From Eulemur rufifrons (taxonomy: Eukaryota > Chordata > Mammalia > Primates > Lemuridae): DNA of 64,000 nt. A program made the position numbers and the translations under genes. The stretch covers positions 45,404,001-45,468,000 of the forward strand of contig NC_091010.1 in the NCBI RefSeq assembly GCF_041146395.1. Reading direction: 5' to 3'. A model generated the notes under the pieces. That model did no database searches. It was not told where the DNA came from and was given only the letters and a program-made list of their open reading frames with translations. This document shows positions 53,845-64,000 of the stretch, one piece after another (position 1 is the stretch's first letter; each line of letters begins with the position of its first letter).

Positions 53845-54929
53845 CTGGAGACAGGAAGAAAGGGAGGGCTGGTGGACAGCGGACCAGGGTCCAGGTTCTA
53901 ATCTCTGTGCATGTCTCGTAGCACCTGCCACGAGGTGGTTGGGCCTGAGGTGGATGGTCCATCTGCTGCAGGAGACCTCAAGCAGGTGAGACTCCTCCCT
54001 GTTTGGGTGACACTCAGATGCTCTCAGCTGTGAGAGACTGAAGCTTATGAAGGTGGCCAGCCCAGGCCTCAGGAGCTAGGGAAGAATGCTACTGCTCCTA
54101 CGTGTCTGGGATGACCTTCAACAGCTGGATTTCACACCCTGCACCATGTGCTCCTGCAAAATCATGAAGGAGAGCCTGGGACTGCCCATATTTCAACACC
54201 CAGACCCAACCCAGAGCAGCTGTCCTTATGTCCTCTGCTGGATCGTAGGAGAACTTGGGTCTCAGCAGAAATGGTCCTGGTTGGTGGGGAGGCCTTAGTC
54301 CACACTGAGGAAGGCACTGGAAGTTGAGCTCTGAGAGGGTGAGGGGTGACGGGTGCTTCTGCCTGGGCTGTGAGAAGGGGTTTGGGCAGCCCTGGGCAGC
54401 CCTGGTCTCAGGACTGGGGAGCCCTGGTGGGCTGTGGTCTCCACCTCTTTTGGATAACTGACCCCTTTGAGAACTGGATGGAGGCCAATGACCTTCAGCA
54501 CCATACGATGTTCTGTATGTAATGTCAGGAGATCTGTGGCCTTCTGAAGCTCTTCCTGACTAAGAAGCCTGTTCTGGGGAACTGGGAAGAACTCCCGGTG
54601 GCTGGAGCCTCAAGCCTTTCTGAGCTCTCCCCTCCACCACCACCCTTAGTTTATTTCCTATTACAGCAAGACCCAGAGCATTGGTAGCTTAGGAGGGGCC
54701 ACGTCCCACCCTCAGGGCCCGGCACAGGAAACACAGGGAGGGGAGCAGCTGGAGGAATTGGGGAAGGTGAACGTGGGGAAGAGTGGACTTGGGGCCAGAA
54801 CCCTGAACTTGACTGGCGGGCTGGCAGGGAAAAGGCAGTGGGTGTAGACTGAAGGGTGACCACGTGGCCCAGGGGAGGAATTCCCGGCTTCCAGGAGATG
54901 GGCCGGAGTCCCAATCCCAGGGCTCCCTG

Positions 54930-55070
54930 GATTCTCCATCCAGGCTCTAGACTTCAGGCAAGGTGCTTAGCATCTCTGAGCCTCGGTTCTCTTATTCATG
55001 AATGGAGATGACAAAAATAACTGCATTCAAATTTACTGCAAGGAGTAGGTGATGCACATTAAAGGTTGGC
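54930..55070 (+). repeat. MIR SINE fragment
   Basis: 'gcatctctgagcctcggttc', 'tcttattcatgaatggagat', 'gcaaggagtaggtgatgc'. Confidence 0.7.
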
Positions 55071-55189
55071 TTCCCCCCCACCCCCAAAGTGGTCGCTATT
55101 ACTAGGCAGAAATGAGTTTTCCTGTTTTATAGATGAGCTACTTTCTAAGGTCTTTTAGAGACATCAGCTCTGCACCGCAGGGGCTTGGT

Positions 55190-55610
55190 GAGAGTCGGTG
55201 ATTCCGTGAGTGAGTGTGTGAGTGAGATTGAGTGTGCACATGCGAGTGTGTGGGAGAGGATGAGCACGAGAATGAGTGTGAACTGTGGAACAGAGTGTGA
55301 CCATGACAATGAGAGCGAGTGTGAATGAATGAGTGTGTAAGAGTATGGGTGAGGATGTGTGAAAGTGAGTGTGAGAACGTGTGAGTGTATGAGCACAAGA
55401 GTGAGTGTGTCAGTGACGGCGCGTGGTGGGAATAAGAGTGTGCGAGAGCATGTGTAAGAGACTGAGAGACTGTGGGAGAGTGTGGGTGTGAGAGAATGAG
55501 TGTGAGAACGAGTGTGAGTGAGAGACTCAATGAGTGACTGCGGGAACGAGGGAGTGTGAGAAAGTGAGCGTCACGTGAGAACACGGGAGTGACTGTGTGA
55601 ACGCCGACTG
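55190..55610. repeat. Degenerate (GTGA)n / (GAGTGT)n tract
   Basis: About 420 bases made of gtgagtgt, gagtgtga and gagaatga words on + with irregular interruptions. On the - strand this gives open frames rich in Ser, His, Thr and Leu that are not genes. Confidence 0.9.
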
Positions 55611-56264
55611 CAGGCGTGTGTAGGGGGACCAGAGTAATGGCCCCTCAGGTGGCTCAGCCCAGCAGAGGGCAGAGGGTTTGGTCCCAGGGGCCTCCCGCTG
55701 GGCCTCCTGAGACCATGGGACCCCCAGGGGCGGAGTGTCATCCGTGGGCCCTGGAGTTGGCCTCAGGGATGCCCACCGGACACCAGGGGGCAGAGGCCCT
55801 GACCCCGGGAGGAGGAAAAGGCCCTTCACGGGGAGGAGCCGGGGGGAGACAGACCCAGAAGGCCTGCCGGTGTCTGGGTGGCAGCGTGAGCTCAGGACCA
55901 TCTCTGAGGAGCCCACACAGGGACCTGCACAGAGCTGCCGTGCTTGGGGGGACGCCCACAGGGAGACGGAGGAGCTGGTTCCCGGGACAAAAACACAGGT
56001 ACCCGACCCAGTCGGCCCGAGTCTCCTCCTGTCAGCTGTGAGGTCTGGGGCAAGTCCCTGATCCTCTTCCAGTCTTGGTTTCCACTGAAAGTCGTGCATA
56101 ACAGCTGTGCCTCTCTCCCAGCGTCGCGTGGGAATTACACGAGAAAACGCACGTCGAGAGCTGGCGACAGCTCCGAGAGACCCCAGGCCCACAGCCCCAG
56201 GCCCACCATCCCTGGGGTCCAGATGTGTTTAGAAAGTTGGATTTTTTCCTTCATGCTTTAGAAC

Positions 56265-56465
56265 GTAACACAGCGCACACGCCGGTTATTACATAACAGC
56301 CCCGGCAGGGACTGGGGCAGCACCCTGTAATTAAACACATTAATATTTCTGCAGTAAAACATGAATATTCACACCAAATGGGATAAATAAAGCCTATAAA
56401 TAGCTCATATCAGCTCAGGACAGGTTTTGCTATCAAATGAGTTTCCCCCAAACTTGAAAAAAGCA
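56265..56465. other. AT-rich unique block in intron 3
   Basis: Contains 'ggttattacataacag', 'tgtaattaaacacattaata', 'gtaaaacatgaatattcac' and 'ctatcaaatgag', without repeat signature, inside GC-rich flanks. Candidate conserved non-coding element. Confidence 0.35.
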
Positions 56466-58099
56466 CTTGAGGCTTTCAGACTGTTCTGGATTTCAGGACT
56501 GTGGTGAAGGCACTTGGACTTTGGCTGCCGTCTTCACGGCTGTCCCAGAGGCAGTGGCAGGCTTGTCACTGCTTCCAGACACCTGGGGGGCCTCTGAGGA
56601 TGGCCCCCGCAGGCTTCTGGGTCCCCAGCCTTCCCCCACAGCAAGCAACCCTTGCCCATCTGTCCAACCAGGGCCCCCTTGGCCCTGTACCTGCAGCCAG
56701 CCTAGTCCTTTCCCGAAATACCCTGGCTCCACTGCTGCACAGCTTGGGCCACAGCGAGAAAGTGGCCGTGGCAGCCAGGGCTCCACAGAGCTCTGATGGG
56801 CACCCCTGGATTCAGCAGAAGGAATTCCTCAAGCTGCTGAGCTCCTGCCTCAGCTAGGAAAGGGTGACCTGCTTTGTTCACCTCCTCACCTCCAACTCCC
56901 TCTGTCCAACCCAGACAGCCTTTCCCCCTGTGTGCTTTGTGGGACCCTAGTCTCTGTGAGCTGCCTGGAGAAAGGGTTCCATGATCATCTGAGTTTGGGA
57001 AGGACTGCACGCCCACCTGCCTCTTGGAGATTCACAAAGACGTTGGTCTGTCAAAACTTTGAAAAGTCCTGCAATAATTACCTGCTTAATTTTTTTTTTA
57101 ACCCAGCCTTACCCAAATGTTCCTTGGCCATGGAACCCCTTTTTGCAGACCACCTATTAGCACCCTGCAGAACCAGCACTGTCCTTGGCAAATTGCCATC
57201 CTAGGGTGCTAATGTCCGGCCAGGCTCTGGCTTTTTGGCCAGAGGGGTTAGGGTGCCTCGTGCCGTTGGCACCATCCCTCTTCAGCCTCCTGGCCTCCGA
57301 GCTCACCAGGGACGCCCAGAAGAATAAACTAATTAAGGTAAAATGTGCAACAGCGATGCGGAGCCTTGTAGATCATAAATGGGAACGGCAAAATCAATGG
57401 CAGCCCTTCTGCAGGCAGAGGCCCGGAGGCCGGGGCGGCAGAAGCGATGGGAGCCCGTGATTTAGGAAGAGCAAACGCTCTGGCAGCTGCAACCTGGGTA
57501 ATTAGGTGTGTCAGGAAGACAGATAAACAGCGAGCTGTGCAGGTCGATGGCACAGGCAATAAACACCCAGCACTGGCCCCCGGCCCGTGTCCGCGTGTAA
57601 TCCTGCCTTCTGGCTCCTTGTAGCTGCATCCCGCCCTGGGGGCCCCTCACTGGGCCAGGGGGCAGCTGCTCTGCAGGAGGAGAGGCTGTCAGGGGCAGGA
57701 GAGAGGGACTTTTGAGTACCTGGAGGAGACACTGAGAGGGTGGAGGCCTGGAAGAAACAGCGGGGGAATCGTGGGGTGGGGACAGGGGGCTCTGGGAGGT
57801 CATAGCCCGCATGAGAGGCAAGTCTGGGAATTTCCATTCCCACCCTGACTCTGGCATCTTTGTATTGAAAGAGCCTTGGAGGTCTCAGAGTGCAGTGGAA
57901 GTGCCAGTTGTTGCCAGGCGGCCATGGGAAGACGCCACCGTGCTTGCTGCGGCCAGGCGCCATGCCAGGTGCTGCGGGAGGCCACGGGAAGTGCCAGCCT
58001 TGGTCCTTGCCTTGGGTGCTAACAGTCCATTCACAACACAAGGAGTAAGTAAAGGAGAGGCCATGAGGCAGCAGTGACACTGAGGACACCTGCCAACTC

Positions 58100-58260
58100 C
58101 ACAGCACCTTCTCTGTGCCAGGGGCTTCACATATACTCACTCGCCCTCACCACACCCACGAGGTGGGTCTCATGCCTCCTTTACACATGAAATGCCTGAG
58201 CCATGAGAGCTGCGGTGCTTTGCCTAGGAGCCCACAGCTAGCAGAGCCCAGCAGGGCAGG
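58100..58260 (-). repeat. MIR SINE
   Basis: 'cttctctgtgccaggggc', 'tcaccacacccacgaggtg' and 'ttgcctaggagcccacagc'. Confidence 0.75.
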
Positions 58261-58384
58261 ACGGGACTGTACATCCAGGAGACGCCATGAAATCAGGACA
58301 GAAGAGGTTGCTGGGATCAGGGAGGCCTTCCTGAGGGAGGAGGCACCTGACCTGGGACTTGAAGAGTCACAGTAACAACAGCAA

Positions 58385-58620
58385 TGACTCTCGTATGTAT
58401 GGGGCACTTAGCATGGCCCGGTTCTGCATGAAGCACTTTCTTGTTTTTACAACCATTATCTCGTCTAAACCCTACAGACCCTGAGTGGTGGTGTGGCCCC
58501 ATTTTACAGATGGAGAAATTAAGGGGGGAGAGGTTAAGTCAATTACCCAAGGTCACAGATCTGGTAAGGGGTAGAGAGAGAGTCAAACCCAGGTCCTCCG
58601 ACTCTAAAGCCTGGGTCAGC
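58385..58620 (-). repeat. MIR SINE
   Basis: 'ggggcacttagcatggcccg', 'ccattttacagatggagaaa' and 'acccaaggtcacagatctgg': long reverse MIR. Confidence 0.88.
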
Positions 58621-59524
58621 ACTGCACTCCACAGCTCAGGCAGACGGGAGGAGTGGTGCTCTAGCAGGCAGGACGGCAAGAAAAAGGCACAGAGGGGACA
58701 CTGAGCTGGCCTAGAGAGGAGGAGAAACATGGCGGGGCAGGGGAGACCCAGCAACCCCAGAACTGAGGGCAAGGGGCCATTCATTGGTGGCTTCTGATCT
58801 GGGGAAAGTCAGGGGAAGACAGTGTTTCTAGAAGATTGAGTTGGCCGTGGAGTGAGCTAGCAGGGGAGAAAATGCAGTGAGCAGCCACTTCTGCAGGAGC
58901 TCAGGCTTGACTGGGGTGTTGACAGTGGGGGTGGGGAGGAAGCGCCCATGGCAGGGGCCACAACAGGAGGCCAGGAGGGACCCGCTGAGTGTGGCTGCAG
59001 AGCAGGGGAGCTGTCCACAGTGTGGGGATGGTGACCCAAACAGGGATGCTGGGCCAGCTGGAGGTGAGGAGCAGGAGCTTGGCTTCAGAGAGTTTGCATT
59101 TGAAGTGGTCAGGAGGTAGCCAAGAGGTCACTGGCCATTAGGGGTGGCAGCAGCGGGGCTGGAGCTGGGGAGGGGAAAGACCAGGCCAAAGCCTGAGTCC
59201 CAGGGAGCAGCCACATTTGGGGTAAAGGAGGGAGAAGGGGCAGAGAAGGAGTTATTAGACAAACAGAAAATTAGAACTACAGGGCAGCCTGGAGCCATGC
59301 CAGGGTGAGACTGGGTCATAAAGAGCTGTTCTTCAGGACCACTGGGTGGAGTGCCCCCTCCCCAGGGGCTAGCCCCTCCCGGGAGATGGCCTGACTCATG
59401 GTCTGACACTGGTGACACAGAGAAGGGCGGGCAGGTGTGTGCGGCAGGGCAGAGGCCTCAACCTCCAACCTCACCCATGAGGCAAACAGCAGGGCTGGCG
59501 GGGTAGCCAGGAACATGCCTTCGT

Positions 59525-59695
59525 CTAGGCTGACCTTGGGCAAGTCATGAACTTGGCTTTTTCTCATCTGGAAAATGGGATCCTGAGAATGGGCACATAT
59601 TTACCAGGTTGTTGTGAGGGTTAAATTAGATAACGTATGTAAAGCACTTAGAACAATGCCTGGCACACGATAACTCCAGTAAATAATAACAATGC
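59525..59695 (+). repeat. MIR SINE
   Basis: 'tgaccttgggcaagtcatg', 'ttttctcatctggaaaatgg', 'ttgttgtgagggttaaatta' and 'agaacaatgcctggcacac'. Confidence 0.9.
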
Positions 59696-60799
59696 CATCC
59701 TCATCCTCATCCTCATCCAGGGAATTACAGGGCATGACCACAGCAGATCCTCAGTGATCCACACCCCAGGACGCAACGGTGATGTTAAGTATAAAAGGCT
59801 TTACAAGGCTCAGTCAATGGAAAGCCAGCAAGGCAGTGATGGCTCCAGGGGAAGAAAGTAGCTCGGACAAAGGACACTGTAGCAGAGAAGGCCAGGCTCC
59901 CCTGGGTCCCATATAATTGCTGGCCCCTGCCCTCCTTCCTCCATGCCAGGGGGAAGGGGGAAACCCCTTCGGCTCCTGCCGGGAGCTCTGCCCACATTGG
60001 CTCCTTCAGTCCTGTCCGTGGTCATGCCAGGAGCATGGAGTCTTCATTCAGCAGAGCGAAATCAGGGCTCAGCGGGTTCAATCCTTTGCCTAAGGCTGCA
60101 CAGCTGCTGTGAGGTGGCAACGCTGTGCTTCAGACAACGGTCTGCAAAGCCCCCTCACGTGGTATGAGAGAGCTGGGGCTGCTCGTGGGGGACAGCGCCA
60201 GCTCGCAAGGAGCCGTGTTCTTCGTCAGGACCATGGACGTGGCCTCCTCGCTCCCTCCCTGCTGCTCACTGGGCCACGTGTGTTGAGGAGCCCGAGCAGG
60301 TCCCCAGGCGCGGCCGTGCTGGGACAGCTGCAAATCAGGATGCTGCATCCACGTGAAGGCTGGCTGGGGATCAGGAGACCCTAGAATCCGATTTAGGACC
60401 TAGAGGAGCCTAGGAAGAGAGGGCGGAGACTCGGGGCAGTACATCTCAGGAAGATTAAAATACAGATTCTGGCCTAGGAGCTCTGGGAGCTGAGAGCCTG
60501 CATTTGTAGGAGCTTCCAGCTGGTCCCAGCGCTGCTGGGCTGTGCATCACACTCTGAGTCGTGAGGTGTAGAGTCCCTGGGCGCGGCTGGCACTGGCCGT
60601 GGGGGGAGGACCCGCCGCACGAGGGGTGCTTCTCTCGAGAGCAGACGGCTCATCTGCTGTGAAGGCAGAAGAGGCTGGAAGTGCCACCACCCGAATCCCC
60701 CTCTTTCCTCTAGCACAGTAATTGATGCCACCTCTCTTCTCTAGGAGGTCACAAAAGCCCCTCCTGAAGGTCTCTCTAAGTATGACACAGAGCCAGAAG

Positions 60800-61550
60800 C
60801 CATAAAAGAGTGATAAATCCACGTCCATAAAGATGAAAATTTTCCACATTACAAAACCCACCATGAGCAAAGACACAAGAAAAATGACAAACAAGGGAAA
60901 ACTAACTATTTGCACCTTGCATTACAAAGGGCTGATTTCCCTAATTTATAAAGAGGTGTTACAAATCAATAGGAAAAAGACCAATAATCAATAGAAAAAA
61001 TGGACAAAGGCTAGGAGCAGACAAGAGATTCAAATATATAAAAATATTCTCAGCCTCACTCATTTTAAGAAAAATGAAAATTAACACTATACTTGGATAT
61101 CAATATTTTCCCATCAGATTGGCAAATACTAAAAAAATTGATGAAACATTGTGCTGGGGAGTGTTGGAAAGTGCCTGCTCGCATGTGTGGCCGACGGGAA
61201 CGGAACGAGGAGTGTCCCCGTGCGGGGCAGTCTGGCAACGCCTACCCAAGCTGCACACTTACAGTCCTTTGGCGCAGTAATTCCATTTCCAGGAACTTAC
61301 GTTACAAATACACCTGCCATTGTGGAAAACAGCATGTTGGACAAGCTTATTCATTTGGTGGCACTCTTTGTAAGGCCAAAAGATTGCAAGTAATCTTTCA
61401 TCAATAGAGGACTGATCCAATTAATGGCAAATCTATACAATGGAGTACTATACAGCCATGAAAAGAATGAGAAAGCTCTCTGTGTACTGCTAGGAAATCA
61501 TATCCAAAATATATTGTTAAATAAACAAAGAGCAAGGGGAGGAACTGTGA
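60800..61550 (+). mobile_element. Old L1 (L1M) 3' ORF2-region fragment
   Basis: 'ggctgatttccctaatttat', 'aaagaggtgttacaaatcaa', 'aaaaatggacaaaggctagg', 'ctcagcctcactcattttaa', 'catcagattggcaaatacta', 'cagtaattccatttccagga', 'caatggagtactatacagcc'. Diverged, no intact frame. Confidence 0.88.
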
Positions 61551-63424
61551 GTAGGACACACCACTATTTGTGCAGGAAGGAGGGAGGGACGTGTATTCTT
61601 TTAGCAGGGCCCTGCACATGGCGGATCTTCAATGAACATTTTGTTGAATTAAGTGAAAATGAGGTAGTGGCGGGGATCACGGTTCACACTGACCCATATG
61701 CTACCCACGCTCCCCTTTCCCGGGCCAGGCCACGTGGGCAGGACAGCTTGGGCTGCCCAGTGGAGCAGCCGGCATGGGCTGGAGCCCAGGCGATGGGCTC
61801 TGACCAGGAGCTGCAGGGATCCGGGGGTCCCCTCTGCCCCGCACACTCTCCCACCTGGTTTTCACTGACTAGTGCCGCCTGAAGTACCCGGGCTTGTATT
61901 TTTCTAGGTCAATTACACCATAAGCTGGTTTCCGGGCCCAGGCCTCCTTGGATGATGGTCAAGCTTCCTCCTTTTGTTTCCCCTTCCCTACATGCCAATT
62001 CCTAACCCTTGACCCAAGTTCACCTGGAGCCCTCGTCTGGGCAGTGTCTTGTTCATACATGGTCCTTTTCTGTCTCTGCTCCTAGGGCCTCTCTCCCACG
62101 GGCCAGCAGGACGGCCAGGGTGCCTTTACAAGCTCTGACCTTCTTCATAGCCACAGAATGACAATGGCTTTTGCTCAGAGTGCGTAAGTCTGAGGCACCA
62201 TAACAAGTGCTTTTCATTCATTATCTCAAATATTTATTCAAAAACATGTATTTAGTGCTCGCTAAGGGACTAGCACTTGTTTGGGTCTGGAGCAGTGAAC
62301 AAGACAAAGTTCCTGGCCCCACGGTGTTAAGACTGCAGCGGGGGAGACGGACGGCAAACAGCGTATTTTCAGATGAGTGCTGGGTGCAGTGAAGGAAAAT
62401 CAGCCAGTTGAGGGCATGGGGAGGAATGGGGCTGTGACTTTAGATCAGGTGCTCAGGGAAGACCTCCTCTGAGCAGGGCCCTGAGTGAAGAGAAGTGAGC
62501 CTTGAGGACATCAGGGGAAAAGCATTTTAGGCAAAGGGAACAGCAAGTACGAAGGCAGCAGGCAGGAATGTCATGAGTGAGGACGAATCGGAGGAAGGCG
62601 GCCAGAAAGGCAGGCTGGGTCACACTGGGAGCGATGGCAAAGACTTTGGTCATAGTCTCCCGGGCCATTGCAGGGAGGGGGTGTATGAAGTCAGTATGTT
62701 TCCTGTCCTGCAGATGAGGGAGTGGGCACAGAGAGGTCAAGTGTCTTGCCCACGGTCACCCAGTAAGGGGCAGACCCCGGGTTTGTACAAACTCGCTCCC
62801 ACAGGACACTGCCGGGAGCAGGTTCTCAGTCCTCTTCTGGGGACTGCAATGCCAGCTTCCCTAAGGCTGGCTGAGGCAGGGGAGAGGGACTGTCCTTCTG
62901 TGGGTCCCTCCAACACCCTGGCGCGGGCTGCTGAAGCCCACAGCTGAATGCCACAGCTGTGCCGGGGCTGGCCGGGGCCTCTGGAGAGGCTCTCAGGTTC
63001 CCCACAGTGGGCAGAGTGTCAATGGCTGAGCGCCGTGCCAGGGACCGAAGGAAGTGCTGACACGACACAAATGTCCCGGCTCCACACCCCACCCACTGTC
63101 GATGAGTCAATGGAACCACTCAACTGAAAAATTAACTCAACCCACAGACATCCCTCAAACCCACAGAAGGGCAGCAGGAGGTGTGGGCCTGGGGCTGAGG
63201 CTGCCGGCCACTGTCATCCTTACCCCAGCCCTGGGCCAGCTCCAGCCTGTCCAGATGTGCCCTCAATCCCAGGAAGCCCAGGGCTGAATGTCCAGCGAGG
63301 GCCAAAGGGGACCACAAAACGAACAACACAGGGACTTTGCCCTCAAGGTGCTTTGAGTGCAGGGGCTTGGGAGAGAGGAGTCAGATACCTGGAGAGATAT
63401 ACGGGACAGAGAACTGAGGACAGA

Positions 63425-63530
63425 GAGTGAACTCCACGAGGGCAGGATCCTTGTGTTTCGTTCACTGAGGCATCCTCCGTGCCTATGATGGTGCCTGGCA
63501 CATACTACGTGCTCCATACTCGAGTCGGGC
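63425..63530 (+). repeat. L2 3' end fragment
   Basis: 'gaactccacgagggcaggat', 'ccttgtgtttcgttcactga' and 'tgcctggcacatactacgtg'. Confidence 0.8.
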
Positions 63531-63562
63531 TATTGCTGGGCTGGGCGTGGAACTAATGTGAT

Positions 63563-63742
63563 GCCAAGTTAGTGGCCTTTAACCTCAGCTGCACATGGAA
63601 ATCACCTGGGGAGCTTTGTGATCCGGTGACAGGGTCTCACCCCCAGGTTCTGAGGGGACCGACAGAGTGCAGCTCAGCTAGGATGGGTGACAGCTCCCAG
63701 GTGGCTCTGATGTGCAGCCTGGGTGGGGAACCGCTGCTCTCG
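63563..63742 (+). mobile_element. MER5A-like element
   Basis: 'cctcagctgcacatggaaat', 'cacctggggagctttgtg' and 'gtggggaaccgctgctct'. Confidence 0.65.
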
Positions 63743-64000
63743 GATCCCCAGTGGAGCACGCTAAGAGCGTGGGAAGGGCTGGGCTTCGGAGCCACCTGGT
63801 GGGTCCTCTTGCCAGGGCCCCTCGCTTGTTGAGTAGGGGCGAGTGTGCCCCTTCCTCTGGCATCCTGCCTGCCGGGCCACACTGAACGTCCCTTCCACGG
63901 TTCTCGTCCCTACTTCCCAGCCCTCCGGAGTCTTCCTTGGGACTCCCCTTTTATAGGCAGCCCTTGACATTGCTCCCTTCCTGACCTTGTCCCACATTAA

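Larger units (their letters stand above)
53845..64000 (-). other. CRTAC1: CRTAC1 intron 3 (incomplete)
   Basis: No exon seen to the window end. Contents: MIR on + (54930-55070), a degenerate GTGAG tract (55190-55610), an AT-rich unique block (56265-56465), MIRs on - (58100-58260, 58385-58620, 60040-60130, 62705-62785), MIR on + (59525-59695), MER5A fragments (60447-60562, 63563-63742), an old L1 on + (60800-61550) and an L2 end on + (63425-63530). I see nothing recognisable in 55620-56260 (CpG-rich), 57200-58080 and 61560-62200. A common old repeat I cannot name covers about 62215-62600 ('gggaagacctcctctgagc', 'ggcaaagggaacagcaag'). Confidence 0.85.

Overview
This is vertebrate nuclear DNA, almost certainly from a primate. 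It has intron-split genes, dimeric Alu elements (902-1192 and 43541-43831), a free 7SL-type monomer (22890-23023) and many old MIR, L2, L1 and MER5A copies. Alu density is low for a human-like genome, and the 43541 Alu has wording I associate with strepsirrhines ('taatcctagcac', 'gaggttgctgtgaac'), so a lemur or galago relative is my guess; only 'primate' is firm. No bacterial, viral or CRISPR feature was found.

Two convergent protein genes are present. GOLGA7B runs on the + strand: the window opens on the last 19 bases of an internal coding exon and contains the last three coding exons (2820-2972, 3058-3159, 4717-4827) plus the 3' UTR. CRTAC1 (cartilage acidic protein 1; its B form is LOTUS, a Nogo-receptor antagonist) runs on the - strand. 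Eleven consecutive internal coding exons lie between 53844 and 18546, covering residue ~141 to ~606, followed by two alternative last exons. Exon B (17981-18096) adds a 38-residue hydrophobic tail. Exon A (4690-4841) adds a 50-residue Ala/Thr/Pro-rich tail. CRTAC1 exons 1-3 lie beyond base 64000. All visible junctions are GT-AG and every codon phase closes.

The outstanding feature is the overlap at 4690-4841. The CRTAC1 isoform A terminal exon is coding DNA on the opposite strand of the whole GOLGA7B terminal coding segment, codon exactly opposite codon. The GOLGA7B Ser/Gly tail (AGC, AGT, GGC, GGT) is the mirror of the CRTAC1 Ala/Thr tail (GCT, ACT, GCC, ACC). Each gene's last 3' splice site also lies inside the other gene's exon sequence. 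The CRTAC1-A poly(A) signal appears to come from a MIR element, and a 36-bp minisatellite lies just beyond it.

Layout: 1-4716 GOLGA7B exons and introns; 4690-4841 double-coded segment; 4828 to ~6.7 kb (possibly to ~11.15 kb) GOLGA7B 3' UTR; ~6.7-17.9 kb the long last intron of CRTAC1-A, mostly repeats; 17.9-53.8 kb CRTAC1 exons 14 to 4; 53.8-64 kb CRTAC1 intron 3. The remaining DNA is intronic, with old repeats, a few AT-rich or motif-rich blocks that may be regulatory, and several degenerate simple repeats. Human protein comparisons are from memory and are flagged as such.
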